Below the pieces are notes generated by a model that was given only the letters and a program-made list of their open reading frames with translations, did no database searches and was not told where the DNA came from. Positions 15,778 through 24,142 of a stretch of 64,000 bases of DNA are shown piece by piece. The translations under genes and the position numbers were made by a program. Location of the stretch: positions 1-64,000 of the forward strand of contig JBIKWB010000001.1 in NCBI GenBank assembly GCA_044356555.1, written 5' to 3'. Origin of the DNA: Tous-C4FEB sp044356555. Its GTDB lineage: Bacteria > Verrucomicrobiota > Verrucomicrobiia > Opitutales > Opitutaceae. Within the stretch, counting starts at the first letter, position 1; the number at the start of each line of letters is the position of its first letter.

Positions 15778-18747
15778 TCAGAGAATATACGTCCACTCGG
15801 GCGCGTTGAGCAAAGCCCACGTGGCATCTTCTAACCGGCGGCGCCAGTCGGCGTCGAGGCGGGTCGTTGCGGGATCGCCGCAGCGGGCGGCGGCTTCTTC
15901 TTCGAGACGCCACGTGTTGGCTTCGCTCTTCATGTGGTTGGACCAGGCCACGTAGTTTGGCCGCACGCGGGCGGCGGCGGGAACCGACACCGGGGCGGTG
16001 GCGGGCGGAGTGATGCGTGAGGTATAACCGGGTCGCAGGAGATCGGTGTAATTTTTGCGCTCGGCCGGCGTCGGCGGACGCGTGAACATCCGGAGGAAAA
16101 GGCGATCCACGAGCGCGTAGAGCGGCTGGTCTTCAAGCGCGAGGCGGGTGAGGCCGTGGTCGTCGCTAAGCCGCGTAAGCCAGGTCATCATCGTGCCGTT
16201 GGAGAGCAGCGCGGGCTGAAGAACATTGGCAGAGACCTCGCGGATTCCGCTGGCGGCGTCGGGACGCGCACCGCGCCAACCGAAGACCTCCATGACCTCG
16301 GCGACCGCCTGGATGCGGGGCAGCATGAGGCTCGGGCGGTCGCGCTCGTTGGACGTGGAGGCGAGCATCCACGCGCGGCGGGCGCGGCCGAGATCGAGGG
16401 CGTTTTCGGTGGTGCGGACGCTGTCGATGTCGAGGTTGATGGGTTCGAGGACGAAGGGCTTGCCGGTCGCGGCGAAGAGCGAATCCACGAGCTGCTCGGC
16501 GGCGATCCGGCGCGGTGCGGGCGCGGTGAAGAGCGGGCTGGTCTCGGCGAGCGCGCGGTCGGCGGCGCGCTGGTAGGCGTGGGAATTGAGGATGATCCGG
16601 GCGAGAGCCTTGGCGTCGTAGCCGGAGCGCACGAGTTCGCGGCCGAGCCAGCGGAGCAACTCGGGATGCGAGGGTGTGCTCTTTTCCCAATCGCCGATAG
16701 TCTCGACCAGACCGCGGCCCATCAACCGCTGCCAGATGCGGTTGGCCATGACTTGGGCGAAGCGTTCGTTCTGCGGGGCGGTGATGAGGGCGGCGAGGCG
16801 GTCGCGCGAATCGTCGGATTGCTCGGCGATCGAGGCGATCGTCCCCTCGTCGCAGAACTGAGCAAATGACCACGCGGGCGCCACGGTCGAGCCCGGCTCG
16901 AGGGTAACCTCGATCAACGGCTCGCGGCCGCCGAGGCGCAGGTGGTCCATCGCCACGCTGCTGGTCGCGGGCAGCGTGATCGACTCCCCGCCCAGCATCG
17001 CCGCGAGCTGAAAGAGATCCTTCTGCTTCGAGGTGTGCGTGGGCGCGTCATGACAGCGCGCGCATTTCATCTCCACGCCGAGAAATGCGGAGCCGATGAT
17101 GACGCCCTTCGCCGCCATCGGCACGTCGTTCTGCGAGGCGACGGAGAAACCGGCGGGACCGCCGAAGCGCTCGCTGCCCTCCTGGCGGATCAATTCGGTG
17201 ACGAAGAGGTCGAGCGGTTTGTTGTCGAGCAACGCCTCGTAAATCCACCAGCGGAACGGGCCGGTGTTATTGAGCGTCGGGTTGATGAGGTTCGGATTTT
17301 CCGCAAGCACATCGAGCCAGTAGCCCATGCCATGGTCGGCCCAACGCGGATCGGCGAGCAGCCGGTCGACGGTCTGCGTGCGCCGGGCCGCGGCCGGCAG
17401 CGCCCGGAACGCCGCAACCTCGGCCTCGCTCGGGACCACGCCGACGGTGTCGAGCGTGGCGCGGCGGAGAAATGTCAGGTCGTCGGCAAGCGGCGTGAGC
17501 TCGAAGCTCGCGACCTGAACCGCCGGCCACGCGGCGCCTTCGCGGATCCAAGTCTTGATGGTCTCGATATCTTTGGGCGCGAGCGGATCGCCTTTGGCCG
17601 GCATGATCTCTTCGGAATCGGTGCTCGTGATGCGTTGGACGATCGGGCTGTCCTCGGGCTGGCCGGCGACGAGCGCGGGGCCGTCGGCTTTGCCGCCCGC
17701 GAGCGCGGCGGCGAGCGTGTCGAGCCGCAGACCGCCTTTTACCTTCGCGCCTTGGTGGCAGCTATAGCAGTGCGTCTCGAGGATCGGTTTCACGTCGCGA
17801 AAAAAATCGACGCCACCTTTTTTCAACGGGGCGTATTCGGCGGAGACCTTGGCGATGCGGTCGGCAATGAAATGGTCGACGGCGTTGGTCGCGGGAAACC
17901 CGGCGGGCAAGACCGGCACGGCGACCTCCGGCGTGGCAGCGAGCCACGCTTCGGCCGCGGCGCGGCGCTTGGTCCAGTAGGCGGCGGAATCGGCCCGCCG
18001 CGCGGCCCGGGCGCGAGCGTTGACCGCGTCGAGATGAACCCGCCGTTCGGCCTCGTAGGCGGCCCAGCCGGCGTCGGTGTAAGGCACCGTCCGCGAGCCG
18101 GGCGAAAGCAACCACCACGCCGCGCTGCCAGCCGGGGAAAATGCGACGACCGTCTCGCCGAGTTCGGGGCGAAAGGGCCTTTTGCTCTTCGGCTCGATCC
18201 CGCCCACCACCGTCTCGAGCACTACCGTGACCGTCGCTCCAGTGAACTCAAATTCACCCCATTCCTCGCGGTTGCCCGGCGTGGCGAAACGGAAATCGGG
18301 GCCGAGATTCAGGTAGGTCGCCTGCGGCTCCACCGGCAGTTCGCCGGCGTTGCCCACGGCGAAAGCAGCGGGCTGGGCGAAGGGTGTTTCGAGGATTTTC
18401 TTTCCGTCCACGAACAACCGCGCGGTGCCGCGCGAGCGCAGGAGCAAACGATGCTTTCCGGCCGGAAGCTGAACTGCGGCCGTGGCGCGAAACACCGTGG
18501 GAAATGCCCGATCTGCTCGCACCCCCGTAGTGACGTATTTCTGCGGCAGCTCAAAGAAACCAAAAACCTCCTCGGCATAGCTCTCCGTGACGGCGGTCTG
18601 CGCCGGCCAGACGTTTTTCACGTCCACCGGGCCGGTCGGCTCGGCGAGTTCGATCCGAATTTGGCCGACGGCGACCGACGCGCCAAACCCGGCCACAAAC
18701 GATCCGAACAAGAGCGCGACGACGAAATGGGTGAGACGGGGTAGCAT
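15778..18747 (-). CDS. PSD1 and planctomycete cytochrome c domain protein
   Basis: This 989-residue exported protein has a signal peptide (THFVVALLFGSFVAGFGAS). It has an N-terminal PA14-like beta domain, then a planctomycete cytochrome segment with the haem motif CYSCH (ETHCYSCHQGAKVKGGLRLD), a DUF1549 domain containing a second CARCH motif, and a C-terminal DUF1553 domain ending with ATWALLNAPEW. The architecture matches proteins usually paired with DUF1501 proteins, as here. The exact reaction is unknown; a role in electron transfer coupled to polymer breakdown is a guess. ATG 18747 is chosen because it starts the signal peptide. A GCACGAAAGTGG motif lies 56 bp upstream. Confidence 0.9.
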   Translation of the reverse strand: MLPRLTHFVVALLFGSFVAGFGASVAVGQIRIELAEPTGPVDVKNVWPAQTAVTESYAEEVFGFFELPQKYVTTGVRADRAFPTVFRATAAVQLPAGKHRLLLRSRGTARLFVDGKKILETPFAQPAAFAVGNAGELPVEPQATYLNLGPDFRFATPGNREEWGEFEFTGATVTVVLETVVGGIEPKSKRPFRPELGETVVAFSPAGSAAWWLLSPGSRTVPYTDAGWAAYEAERRVHLDAVNARARAARRADSAAYWTKRRAAAEAWLAATPEVAVPVLPAGFPATNAVDHFIADRIAKVSAEYAPLKKGGVDFFRDVKPILETHCYSCHQGAKVKGGLRLDTLAAALAGGKADGPALVAGQPEDSPIVQRITSTDSEEIMPAKGDPLAPKDIETIKTWIREGAAWPAVQVASFELTPLADDLTFLRRATLDTVGVVPSEAEVAAFRALPAAARRTQTVDRLLADPRWADHGMGYWLDVLAENPNLINPTLNNTGPFRWWIYEALLDNKPLDLFVTELIRQEGSERFGGPAGFSVASQNDVPMAAKGVIIGSAFLGVEMKCARCHDAPTHTSKQKDLFQLAAMLGGESITLPATSSVAMDHLRLGGREPLIEVTLEPGSTVAPAWSFAQFCDEGTIASIAEQSDDSRDRLAALITAPQNERFAQVMANRIWQRLMGRGLVETIGDWEKSTPSHPELLRWLGRELVRSGYDAKALARIILNSHAYQRAADRALAETSPLFTAPAPRRIAAEQLVDSLFAATGKPFVLEPINLDIDSVRTTENALDLGRARRAWMLASTSNERDRPSLMLPRIQAVAEVMEVFGWRGARPDAASGIREVSANVLQPALLSNGTMMTWLTRLSDDHGLTRLALEDQPLYALVDRLFLRMFTRPPTPAERKNYTDLLRPGYTSRITPPATAPVSVPAAARVRPNYVAWSNHMKSEANTWRLEEEAAARCGDPATTRLDADWRRRLEDATWALLNAPEWTYIL

Positions 18748-18802
18748 GAGCCGAACCAAAGACTCCACGCGGAACCGGCCGAAACACACGCCCAAGCATA
18801 TC

Positions 18803-18814
18803 CCACTTTCGTGC
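18803..18814 (-). promoter_or_regulatory. GCACGAAAGTGG motif upstream of the PSD1 gene
   Basis: Read on the minus strand this is GCACGAAAGTGGGATATG, ending 56 bp before the PSD1 ATG. The arm at 12834-12847 has the same core and the same 56-bp distance to its ATG, followed by GCATCT rather than GGATAT. Identical spacing suggests a promoter element or activator site. Confidence 0.5.
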
Positions 18815-18932
18815 AGGTCCGCCCAAACTCGCGCCGTCAGAGCCTCGCCCGTCAGCACCGCCCCAATTCAACGCCGGTGGTGCGCGCCTCCCCCTAGCCC
18901 GCCACGCAACCGCCCGAACACGGCTTGGCGTT

Positions 18933-18952
18933 GGCCGGCGACTTGACCGGCC
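18933..18952. promoter_or_regulatory. possible operator of the toxin-antitoxin pair
   Basis: ggccgg (18933-18938) and ccggcc (18947-18952) form a perfect 6-bp inverted repeat with an 8-bp centre, 25 bp upstream of the antitoxin ATG. Phd/YefM antitoxins bind short palindromes in this position. In GC-rich DNA such a short repeat could be chance. Confidence 0.3.
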
Positions 18953-18977
18953 GATGCGTTCACCTATGCCTTTCCCC

Positions 18978-19226
18978 ATGAAATCGGCCTACACGATCAA
19001 AGAGGCGCAGAAAAATCTGTCGGCCGTCGTGCGCCACGCCGAACGGGGCAGCCTCGCCACCATCACCCGTCGCAAGAAGCCGGTGGCCCACATTATCAGC
19101 GCCGAACGCCTCTCGGCCATCGCCGAGACGATGGAAATCCTCGCCGATCCTGCCGCGATGAAAGCGATCCGCGACGCGGAGAGCGGAAAAGGAAAATGGT
19201 ATTCGGTCGAAGACCTTGCTGATTGA
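18978..19226 (+). CDS. Phd/YefM-type antitoxin
   Basis: An 82-residue protein starting MKSAYTIKEAQKNLSAVVRH, the Phd/YefM N-terminal DNA-binding fold, followed by GSLATITRRKKPVAHIIS and an acidic, probably disordered C-terminal tail for toxin binding (ILADPAAMKAIRDAESGKG). ATGs at 18954 and 18966 would add a few residues; 18978 matches the family start. Its stop overlaps the toxin start by 4 bp. Confidence 0.85.
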   Translation: MKSAYTIKEAQKNLSAVVRHAERGSLATITRRKKPVAHIISAERLSAIAETMEILADPAAMKAIRDAESGKGKWYSVEDLAD

Positions 19227-19513
19227 GCTACAAACTCCACATCAGCCCGCAGGTGCACGAATATCAGACGACCTTGGGACCGCAGTCCCGTCGCGCGGTG
19301 AAGAAAGCGATCAGAAATCTGGGCGAAGAACGCGGAGACATCATCGCTCTTAGAGACAAGTTGACGGGGTTCTATCGGCTCAGAATTGGGCGCCATCGGC
19401 TGATTTTTCGCTACCAGCCTGCGCGGGTAATTCAGTGCGTCTACCTCAACGAACGCTCCCTCGTCTACGAACTCTTCGAAGCCGAAATGGCGCGCATCGG
19501 CAGCTGGGACTGA
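19223..19513 (+). CDS. RelE/ParE-family toxin
   Basis: A 96-residue protein with the RelE/ParE fold pattern: YKLHISPQVHEY, two N-terminal helices (RRAVKKAIRNLG), then LRDKLTGFYRLRIGRHRLIFRYQ and IQCVYLNERSLVYELF. The core YRLRIGRHRLIFRY carries the basic residues used by RelE-type mRNA interferases. It uses a TTG start at 19223 overlapping the antitoxin stop (TTGA), which would keep toxin synthesis below antitoxin synthesis. Whether it is a ribosome-dependent RNase or a gyrase inhibitor cannot be read. Confidence 0.85.
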   Translation: MSYKLHISPQVHEYQTTLGPQSRRAVKKAIRNLGEERGDIIALRDKLTGFYRLRIGRHRLIFRYQPARVIQCVYLNERSLVYELFEAEMARIGSWD

Positions 19514-19520
19514 TCGCGCC

Positions 19521-20813
19521 TCACGGCCGCAGGTGCCGGTCCGAGAAGTCCAGATACTGCGCCCAATCGTAGGCGATGATGTCGTGTTTCCCGGTCCGAA
19601 TGTGATAACGGAGCGTCCCGCCCACCGGAGCGTCCACTGCCGGCATCGTCGTCACTCCCAACCCCGTCTTTCCGTGCAACGTGTAGACCGGCTCGGCGCC
19701 CAGCGCGGACAAAAATTCGCCACGCGGATCCGCCCACTGGTCGCCCACCGCACTCGCCACGTAGAGCGGCCGCGGCGCGATCAACGCCAGCAACTGGTGC
19801 TGGTCCACGGGCAGCGCCGTTTCGTGGTCGTCGTAACGGCGGAAATTTTTCGCAAACCAGTGCGGAAATTTTTGATTTATGATCCCCACCGTCTCGCCGT
19901 AGACGCGCTTGCTCAACGCCGCCCCGCCGCAGCCGCTCTCGTTGGAGATCACGAGCGCGAACCGCTCGTCCTGCGCCCCGGCCCAAAGCGCCGCTTTGCC
20001 CAGCCGCGAATGTCCGTGCAACGCGACCCGCTTCGCGTCCACCGCGGCGTCGGTCTCCAGATAGTCGAGCGCGCGACTCAGCCCCCAAGCCCACGCCCCG
20101 ACCGCGCCCCACGCATCGCCCGCCCGCTCCTCGGCCCCGCCGGTCCCAAAAAGAGCCGGCACGCCCTCCGTCAACCCTCCGGCCCGATCCGGCGCGAGGT
20201 CGTTGCACCAGGCTGAGGCCACGGCATAGCCGCGCGCGATCACGGTCTCGACCTGCCAGCGCTCCGCATGTGCTCCGCGTTGCTCCGGCTTTTTTTCCGG
20301 CTGCGGATCAACCGGCCGGTAACGCTGCGTGTCGTAGATCGTGTGCGGCTGCGCCAGCGCGATGCCGGGGTCGGCGTGCACCGTGTGGTTGCCGAAAAAA
20401 TTGAGCCCGAGAAACACCGGCGGCGGCGTCACATGGTTGGGCACGTACAGCAGGAGATTCATCCGGGGGCCGTCGGTTTTGCCGGTGAACCACAGCGTGA
20501 TCTCCTTGCGCGTGGCCTTGCCGCCGAGCGCGGCGCGATCGACGGACGTCACCTCGGCCCGCATCGCCGCCGGCCGCCCCGCTGGCGTGCGCCCGTAGAC
20601 CTCTCGCGCAAACAGCTCCAACAGCTCCGGCCGCCGCCGGGCGCGCCACGCAGCGGCGTCGCGCACCGGCGAGCCGTCCGCCATCACGAGCGGATCGGGC
20701 AACGTGTAGGGCGCGACTTTGGCCTCGTCGGTGTGGGCGGGTTGGGGTGCGGCGGACATCGGGCCGGCGATGAGAGCTCCGAGAAACAGGGTCAGGGGCG
20801 GGAGGAAGCGCAT
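19521..20813 (-). CDS. CE15 glucuronoyl esterase
   Basis: A 430-residue exported alpha/beta hydrolase with signal peptide (PPLTLFLGALIAGPMSA). Nucleophile S269 sits in GHSRLGKAALW. The canonical acid E292 follows 23 residues later (SNESGCGG), His410 lies in TGKHDIIAYDW, and Asp358 (VGDQWADP) occupies the alternative acid position. These enzymes cleave ester bonds between glucuronoxylan and lignin; a characterised relative comes from Opitutus terrae. GTG 20828 is an alternative start; ATG 20813 fits the signal. It could be misnamed acetylxylan esterase in automated annotation. A paralogue lies at 49636-50934. The gene converges with the toxin gene, 7 bp between stops. Confidence 0.88.
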   Translation of the reverse strand: MRFLPPLTLFLGALIAGPMSAAPQPAHTDEAKVAPYTLPDPLVMADGSPVRDAAAWRARRRPELLELFAREVYGRTPAGRPAAMRAEVTSVDRAALGGKATRKEITLWFTGKTDGPRMNLLLYVPNHVTPPPVFLGLNFFGNHTVHADPGIALAQPHTIYDTQRYRPVDPQPEKKPEQRGAHAERWQVETVIARGYAVASAWCNDLAPDRAGGLTEGVPALFGTGGAEERAGDAWGAVGAWAWGLSRALDYLETDAAVDAKRVALHGHSRLGKAALWAGAQDERFALVISNESGCGGAALSKRVYGETVGIINQKFPHWFAKNFRRYDDHETALPVDQHQLLALIAPRPLYVASAVGDQWADPRGEFLSALGAEPVYTLHGKTGLGVTTMPAVDAPVGGTLRYHIRTGKHDIIAYDWAQYLDFSDRHLRP

Positions 20814-20889
20814 CGCCGACTCTCGCACTGCTTAACTTTCAAGAACAAGAATTACCTCGGCCCGATTGAATTCACCGACGGCGTCTCCG

Positions 20890-22239
20890 CTAGCCGACAA
20901 AACTGTAGTCGTAGGGCGCGCGCAGTTCGCGGGCGATGTGCGCGTTGCCGGCGGCGGCGTGCTCGCCGATAAATTTTTCCGCCGCGGCGTCCCACGTGAG
21001 TTTATGGCCCGTGCGCATCGAGATCGCCCCAAGGTGACACATCGTCGCCGAGCGGTGGCCGGTCTCGACATCGCAAATCGGATCCTGCCGCGAGCGCACG
21101 CTTTCGATGAAATTCGCCATGTGCTCTTTGCTGCGCTGCAACTGAATCGAGCCCTCGGGCAACGGCGTCGTGAGCAATGCCGGATCACTCGCGGTGATCT
21201 GGCCCCGCCGCACCCAAATCCAACCGTCGGTGCCTTCAAAACGGATGCCGTTGCGCTGTCCCTCCTTGTTGATGACCACGCCGTAGATGCTGTCGTCTTT
21301 CGTCGTGAGAATCGTGAGCTTGATTCCGTCGGCGTAAGTGTAGCGCACCTCGTAATCGCTGATCGCCGTGTAGCCGCCGGGGGTCGGCTGGGCGAACACG
21401 GTGGACTCGACCTCGCGCGGCGCGAGCTGACCGATCGCCCAGTAGGCGATGTCGTTGTGGTGGGCGCCCCAGTCGGTCATCGTGCCGCCCGAATAGTCAT
21501 ACCAAAAGCGAAACGTCCGGTGCGCCCGCTGCGGCACGTAGTCGACCCGCGGCGCCGGCCCGAGCCAGAAATCCCAGTTGAGCTCCGGCGGCACGTTTGC
21601 CGCCGCAAACGGGCCTTCGTTGAGACCCGCGGGCAACCACACCTTGGCCTCTTTCAATCGGCCGATCCGGCCGTTGCGCACGAGTTCGCAAGCCATGCGG
21701 AAGTGCTGCGAGCTGCGCTGCTGGGTGCCCGTCTGCAAGATCGTGCCGCGGGCGCGCGCGGCCGTGACCAGGCGGAGGCCTTCGTCGATCGTGAGGGTGA
21801 GCGGTTTCTCGCTGTAGATGTCTTTGCCGGCCTTCACCGCGCCGAGGTTGATCAACGTATGCCAATGGTCGGGTGTGGCGTTGACGATCACCTGCACATC
21901 GTCGCGCTCCAGCACGCGGCGAAAATCACCGTAGATCTGCGGCGGGGTCTTGCCCTCGACGGTAAAGCGGGCCGCCGCCCCGGCCGCGTGAGTCTGGTCC
22001 ACATCGCATACCGCCAAGATATCGCCGTGATTCGCCGCGTTGGTCGTGACGCCCTTGCCCTGCCCGCCGCAGCCGATGAGGGCGATGCCCGGACGGTCGT
22101 TGGGCCCGAGCCGCCGTGGGCCAGCTGCCTCGGCCGCCACGAGCTGCCGCTCAACAAACCACAACGGCAGTCCGGACGCCGCGGCGGCGACGCTGCACCG
22201 TTTGAGAAAGGACCGGCGGGAAATATGGAATGAATTCAT
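20890..22239 (-). CDS. Tat-exported Gfo/Idh/MocA family oxidoreductase
   Basis: This 449-residue protein begins MNSFHISRRSFLKRC, a twin-arginine signal, followed by the Rossmann strand IALIGCGGQGKGV, the EKPLT motif (DIYSEKPLTLT) and the GGTMTDWGAHHNDIAYWA block of secreted Gfo/Idh/MocA enzymes. Family members bind NAD(P) tightly and act on sugars; several exported relatives are glycosidases working by an oxidative mechanism. ATG 22239 is used because the frame upstream of it carries no signal. The gene sits between an esterase and the methionine sulfoxide reductase pair with no obvious operon link. Confidence 0.9.
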   Translation of the reverse strand: MNSFHISRRSFLKRCSVAAAASGLPLWFVERQLVAAEAAGPRRLGPNDRPGIALIGCGGQGKGVTTNAANHGDILAVCDVDQTHAAGAAARFTVEGKTPPQIYGDFRRVLERDDVQVIVNATPDHWHTLINLGAVKAGKDIYSEKPLTLTIDEGLRLVTAARARGTILQTGTQQRSSQHFRMACELVRNGRIGRLKEAKVWLPAGLNEGPFAAANVPPELNWDFWLGPAPRVDYVPQRAHRTFRFWYDYSGGTMTDWGAHHNDIAYWAIGQLAPREVESTVFAQPTPGGYTAISDYEVRYTYADGIKLTILTTKDDSIYGVVINKEGQRNGIRFEGTDGWIWVRRGQITASDPALLTTPLPEGSIQLQRSKEHMANFIESVRSRQDPICDVETGHRSATMCHLGAISMRTGHKLTWDAAAEKFIGEHAAAGNAHIARELRAPYDYSFVG

Positions 22240-22366
22240 GGGGCTCTTTGGGGGGAAGGAGGAACCGGTGGGATCTGGTCCTGAACGCAAGCGGCGTCGG
22301 CGATGATTCAGCACCTTCGCCGGCTTCAATAAAGTAGAATCACGCCCAAGCCCGGAATCCAACTGA

Positions 22367-22993
22367 TCACGCCTTTGCGCGGCGTTGTTTCCAGATCCGC
22401 GCGATTTCCAAGATCACCAACGGCGCGAAGATCCACACCACTTGCATTGGGAAAAGTTTTCGCGCGTCCGCCTGGTGATACACCGCGAGGGCCGCTGCGA
22501 CGTAGATGAGGCGGTGGATATTTTTCCAGAGCTTGCCCCCGAGCCACTTGATCGCGGCGTTCCAACTCGTCGCCGCCAGCACGAGCAAGATCATGAACGC
22601 GATCAGCCCCGTCAGTTGGAACGGTTTTTCTACCGCCGCCCGCAAGATCGCGGGCACCGCCGCGAGTTCGAGGCCGCCCTCGTAGACGAGGTGCGTCGCC
22701 ACGTGCAGTGCCGCGTAGAGGAACACCGCGACGCCCACCAGCCGACGGTGGCGGTTGAGCGCCTGCGCCACACCCCATTTTGGCCAGAGCACGCGCAGCG
22801 GCGAAAACGAGAGCACGGTCGCGAGCAAGATGCACGCGACGAAGCCGAAATGATGCAGCACATATTTGAGCGGATCGGCCGTCACGCTCGCGTCCTCACG
22901 GATGAAGATCGGCCACAACGGCCAGAGGCCGGGCAGCACGAGCAAGGTCCAGACGACGACTTTTGATCGCAGGAGTTTTTCGAGAACGAGCAT
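22367..22993 (-). CDS. msrQ: MsrQ haem-binding membrane subunit
   Basis: A 208-residue protein with about six membrane helices of the ferric-reductase-like type. Haem-ligand histidines are visible in LHHFGFV, ALHVATHLVY, NIHRLIY and VYHQAD. MsrQ passes electrons from the quinone pool or flavin reductase to periplasmic MsrP for repair of oxidised methionine. It lies downstream of msrP on the same strand, with a 96-bp gap carrying a repeat. Length and helix pattern match the family. Confidence 0.92.
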   Translation of the reverse strand: MLVLEKLLRSKVVVWTLLVLPGLWPLWPIFIREDASVTADPLKYVLHHFGFVACILLATVLSFSPLRVLWPKWGVAQALNRHRRLVGVAVFLYAALHVATHLVYEGGLELAAVPAILRAAVEKPFQLTGLIAFMILLVLAATSWNAAIKWLGGKLWKNIHRLIYVAAALAVYHQADARKLFPMQVVWIFAPLVILEIARIWKQRRAKA

Positions 22994-23009
22994 GTCGGCT
23001 ATCGGGAGG

Positions 23010-23031
23010 TCATCGCGAGAAGCGCAGCGAC
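23010..23031 (+). repeat. TCATCGCGAG-type interspersed repeat
   Basis: tcatcgcgagaagcgcagcg (23010-23029) is nearly identical to tcatcgcgaggagcaaagcg (57643-57662), 34 kb away, and both continue with ac. Here it is followed by a short GC hairpin (cccggcgaggccggg). It lies between msrP and msrQ. Confidence 0.55.
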
Positions 23032-23089
23032 AAAGCGATTCCGCTGGGTCGCCCCGCCCGGCGAGGCCGGGCTCGCGATCACAAATTCC

Positions 23090-24049
23090 TCAGTAATTCT
23101 TCCGCAGATCCATCCCGGCGTAGAGCGCGGCAACTTGTTTTTCGTAGCCATTAAACATCAGGGTTTTTTGGCGGCCACCGAGACCGCCGCCGATCACGCG
23201 CTCGCTCGCCTGCGTCCAACGCGGGTGGTCCACGGTGGGATTCACGTTGGCGTAAAAACCATACTCGCTCGACTGGAGCACCTGCCACGTGTTGCGCGGC
23301 TGTTTGTCGGTGAGCTCGATCTTCACGATGGATTTGATGCTCTTGAATCCATACTTCCACGGCACAACGAGCCGCAGCGGCGCACCGTTTTGGTTCGGGA
23401 TCGGTTTGCCGTAGATGCCCGTCGCGATGAAGGACAACTCGTTCATCGCCTCGTCCAGCCGCAGTCCTTCGACGTAGGGATAGTCGAGATTGCCCGCCCG
23501 CTGGCCCGGGGCGTTCTTCGGATCCACGAAGGTCGTGAATTTCACATACTTCGCCTCGGCCTTGGGATCGGCGAGCGTGATGAGTTTCGAGAGTTCGAAG
23601 CCATCCCACGGCACCACCATCGACCACGCCTCGACGCACCGCAGGCGATACACGCGTTGCTCGGCGCCGCCCATTTTCATGACGAGATCGTTGGCCTCGA
23701 TCTTGAACGGATTGCGCACCAGGCCGGCGATTTCGACGGTCCAAGGCTCGGTCTGCCAACCCTTGTTGGCGTTGATCTTGGGCTCCGCTTTGTCGGTACC
23801 GAATTCGAAGAAATTGTTGTAGCTCGTGATGAATTCGTAGGGTGTGGGCTTGAGGGCCGGATCACGGTAAGCCGGGTTCACTTTGGTCGGAAATCCCGCG
23901 GTGGCGGCGAGGACATCGCGGGCGGCGAGCGCGAAACCGGTGACGCCGAGGGCGCGCAGGAAGTCGCGGCGCTTCGAAAGGTGATAGAGGTTTTCGGGGG
24001 TGACGGCGGACTCGGGGAGTTCCCAAGCTTTGGGGGAGCGAATGAGCAT
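23090..24049 (-). CDS. msrP: MsrP catalytic subunit (molybdopterin)
   Basis: This 319-residue periplasmic enzyme has a Tat signal at residues 24-45 (SKRRDFLRALG). The molybdenum-ligand Cys is C138 in YRLRCVEAWSMVVPW. Further family blocks are SYNNFFEFG, GWQTEPWTVEIAG and VVPWKYGFKSIKSI near the C-terminus. It reduces methionine sulfoxide in exported proteins, receiving electrons from MsrQ encoded next. ATG 24049 is the family start; the frame further upstream is not conserved in character. Confidence 0.94.
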   Translation of the reverse strand: MLIRSPKAWELPESAVTPENLYHLSKRRDFLRALGVTGFALAARDVLAATAGFPTKVNPAYRDPALKPTPYEFITSYNNFFEFGTDKAEPKINANKGWQTEPWTVEIAGLVRNPFKIEANDLVMKMGGAEQRVYRLRCVEAWSMVVPWDGFELSKLITLADPKAEAKYVKFTTFVDPKNAPGQRAGNLDYPYVEGLRLDEAMNELSFIATGIYGKPIPNQNGAPLRLVVPWKYGFKSIKSIVKIELTDKQPRNTWQVLQSSEYGFYANVNPTVDHPRWTQASERVIGGGLGGRQKTLMFNGYEKQVAALYAGMDLRKNY

Positions 24050-24142
24050 GGAGGTAAACGTTAAGGATGGGAGGCGGCGGGACGGAGATTTATTCCAGAC
24101 GAAAAGAAACCCGGCACCGCTCCCGACGCAATCCGGCACCGC

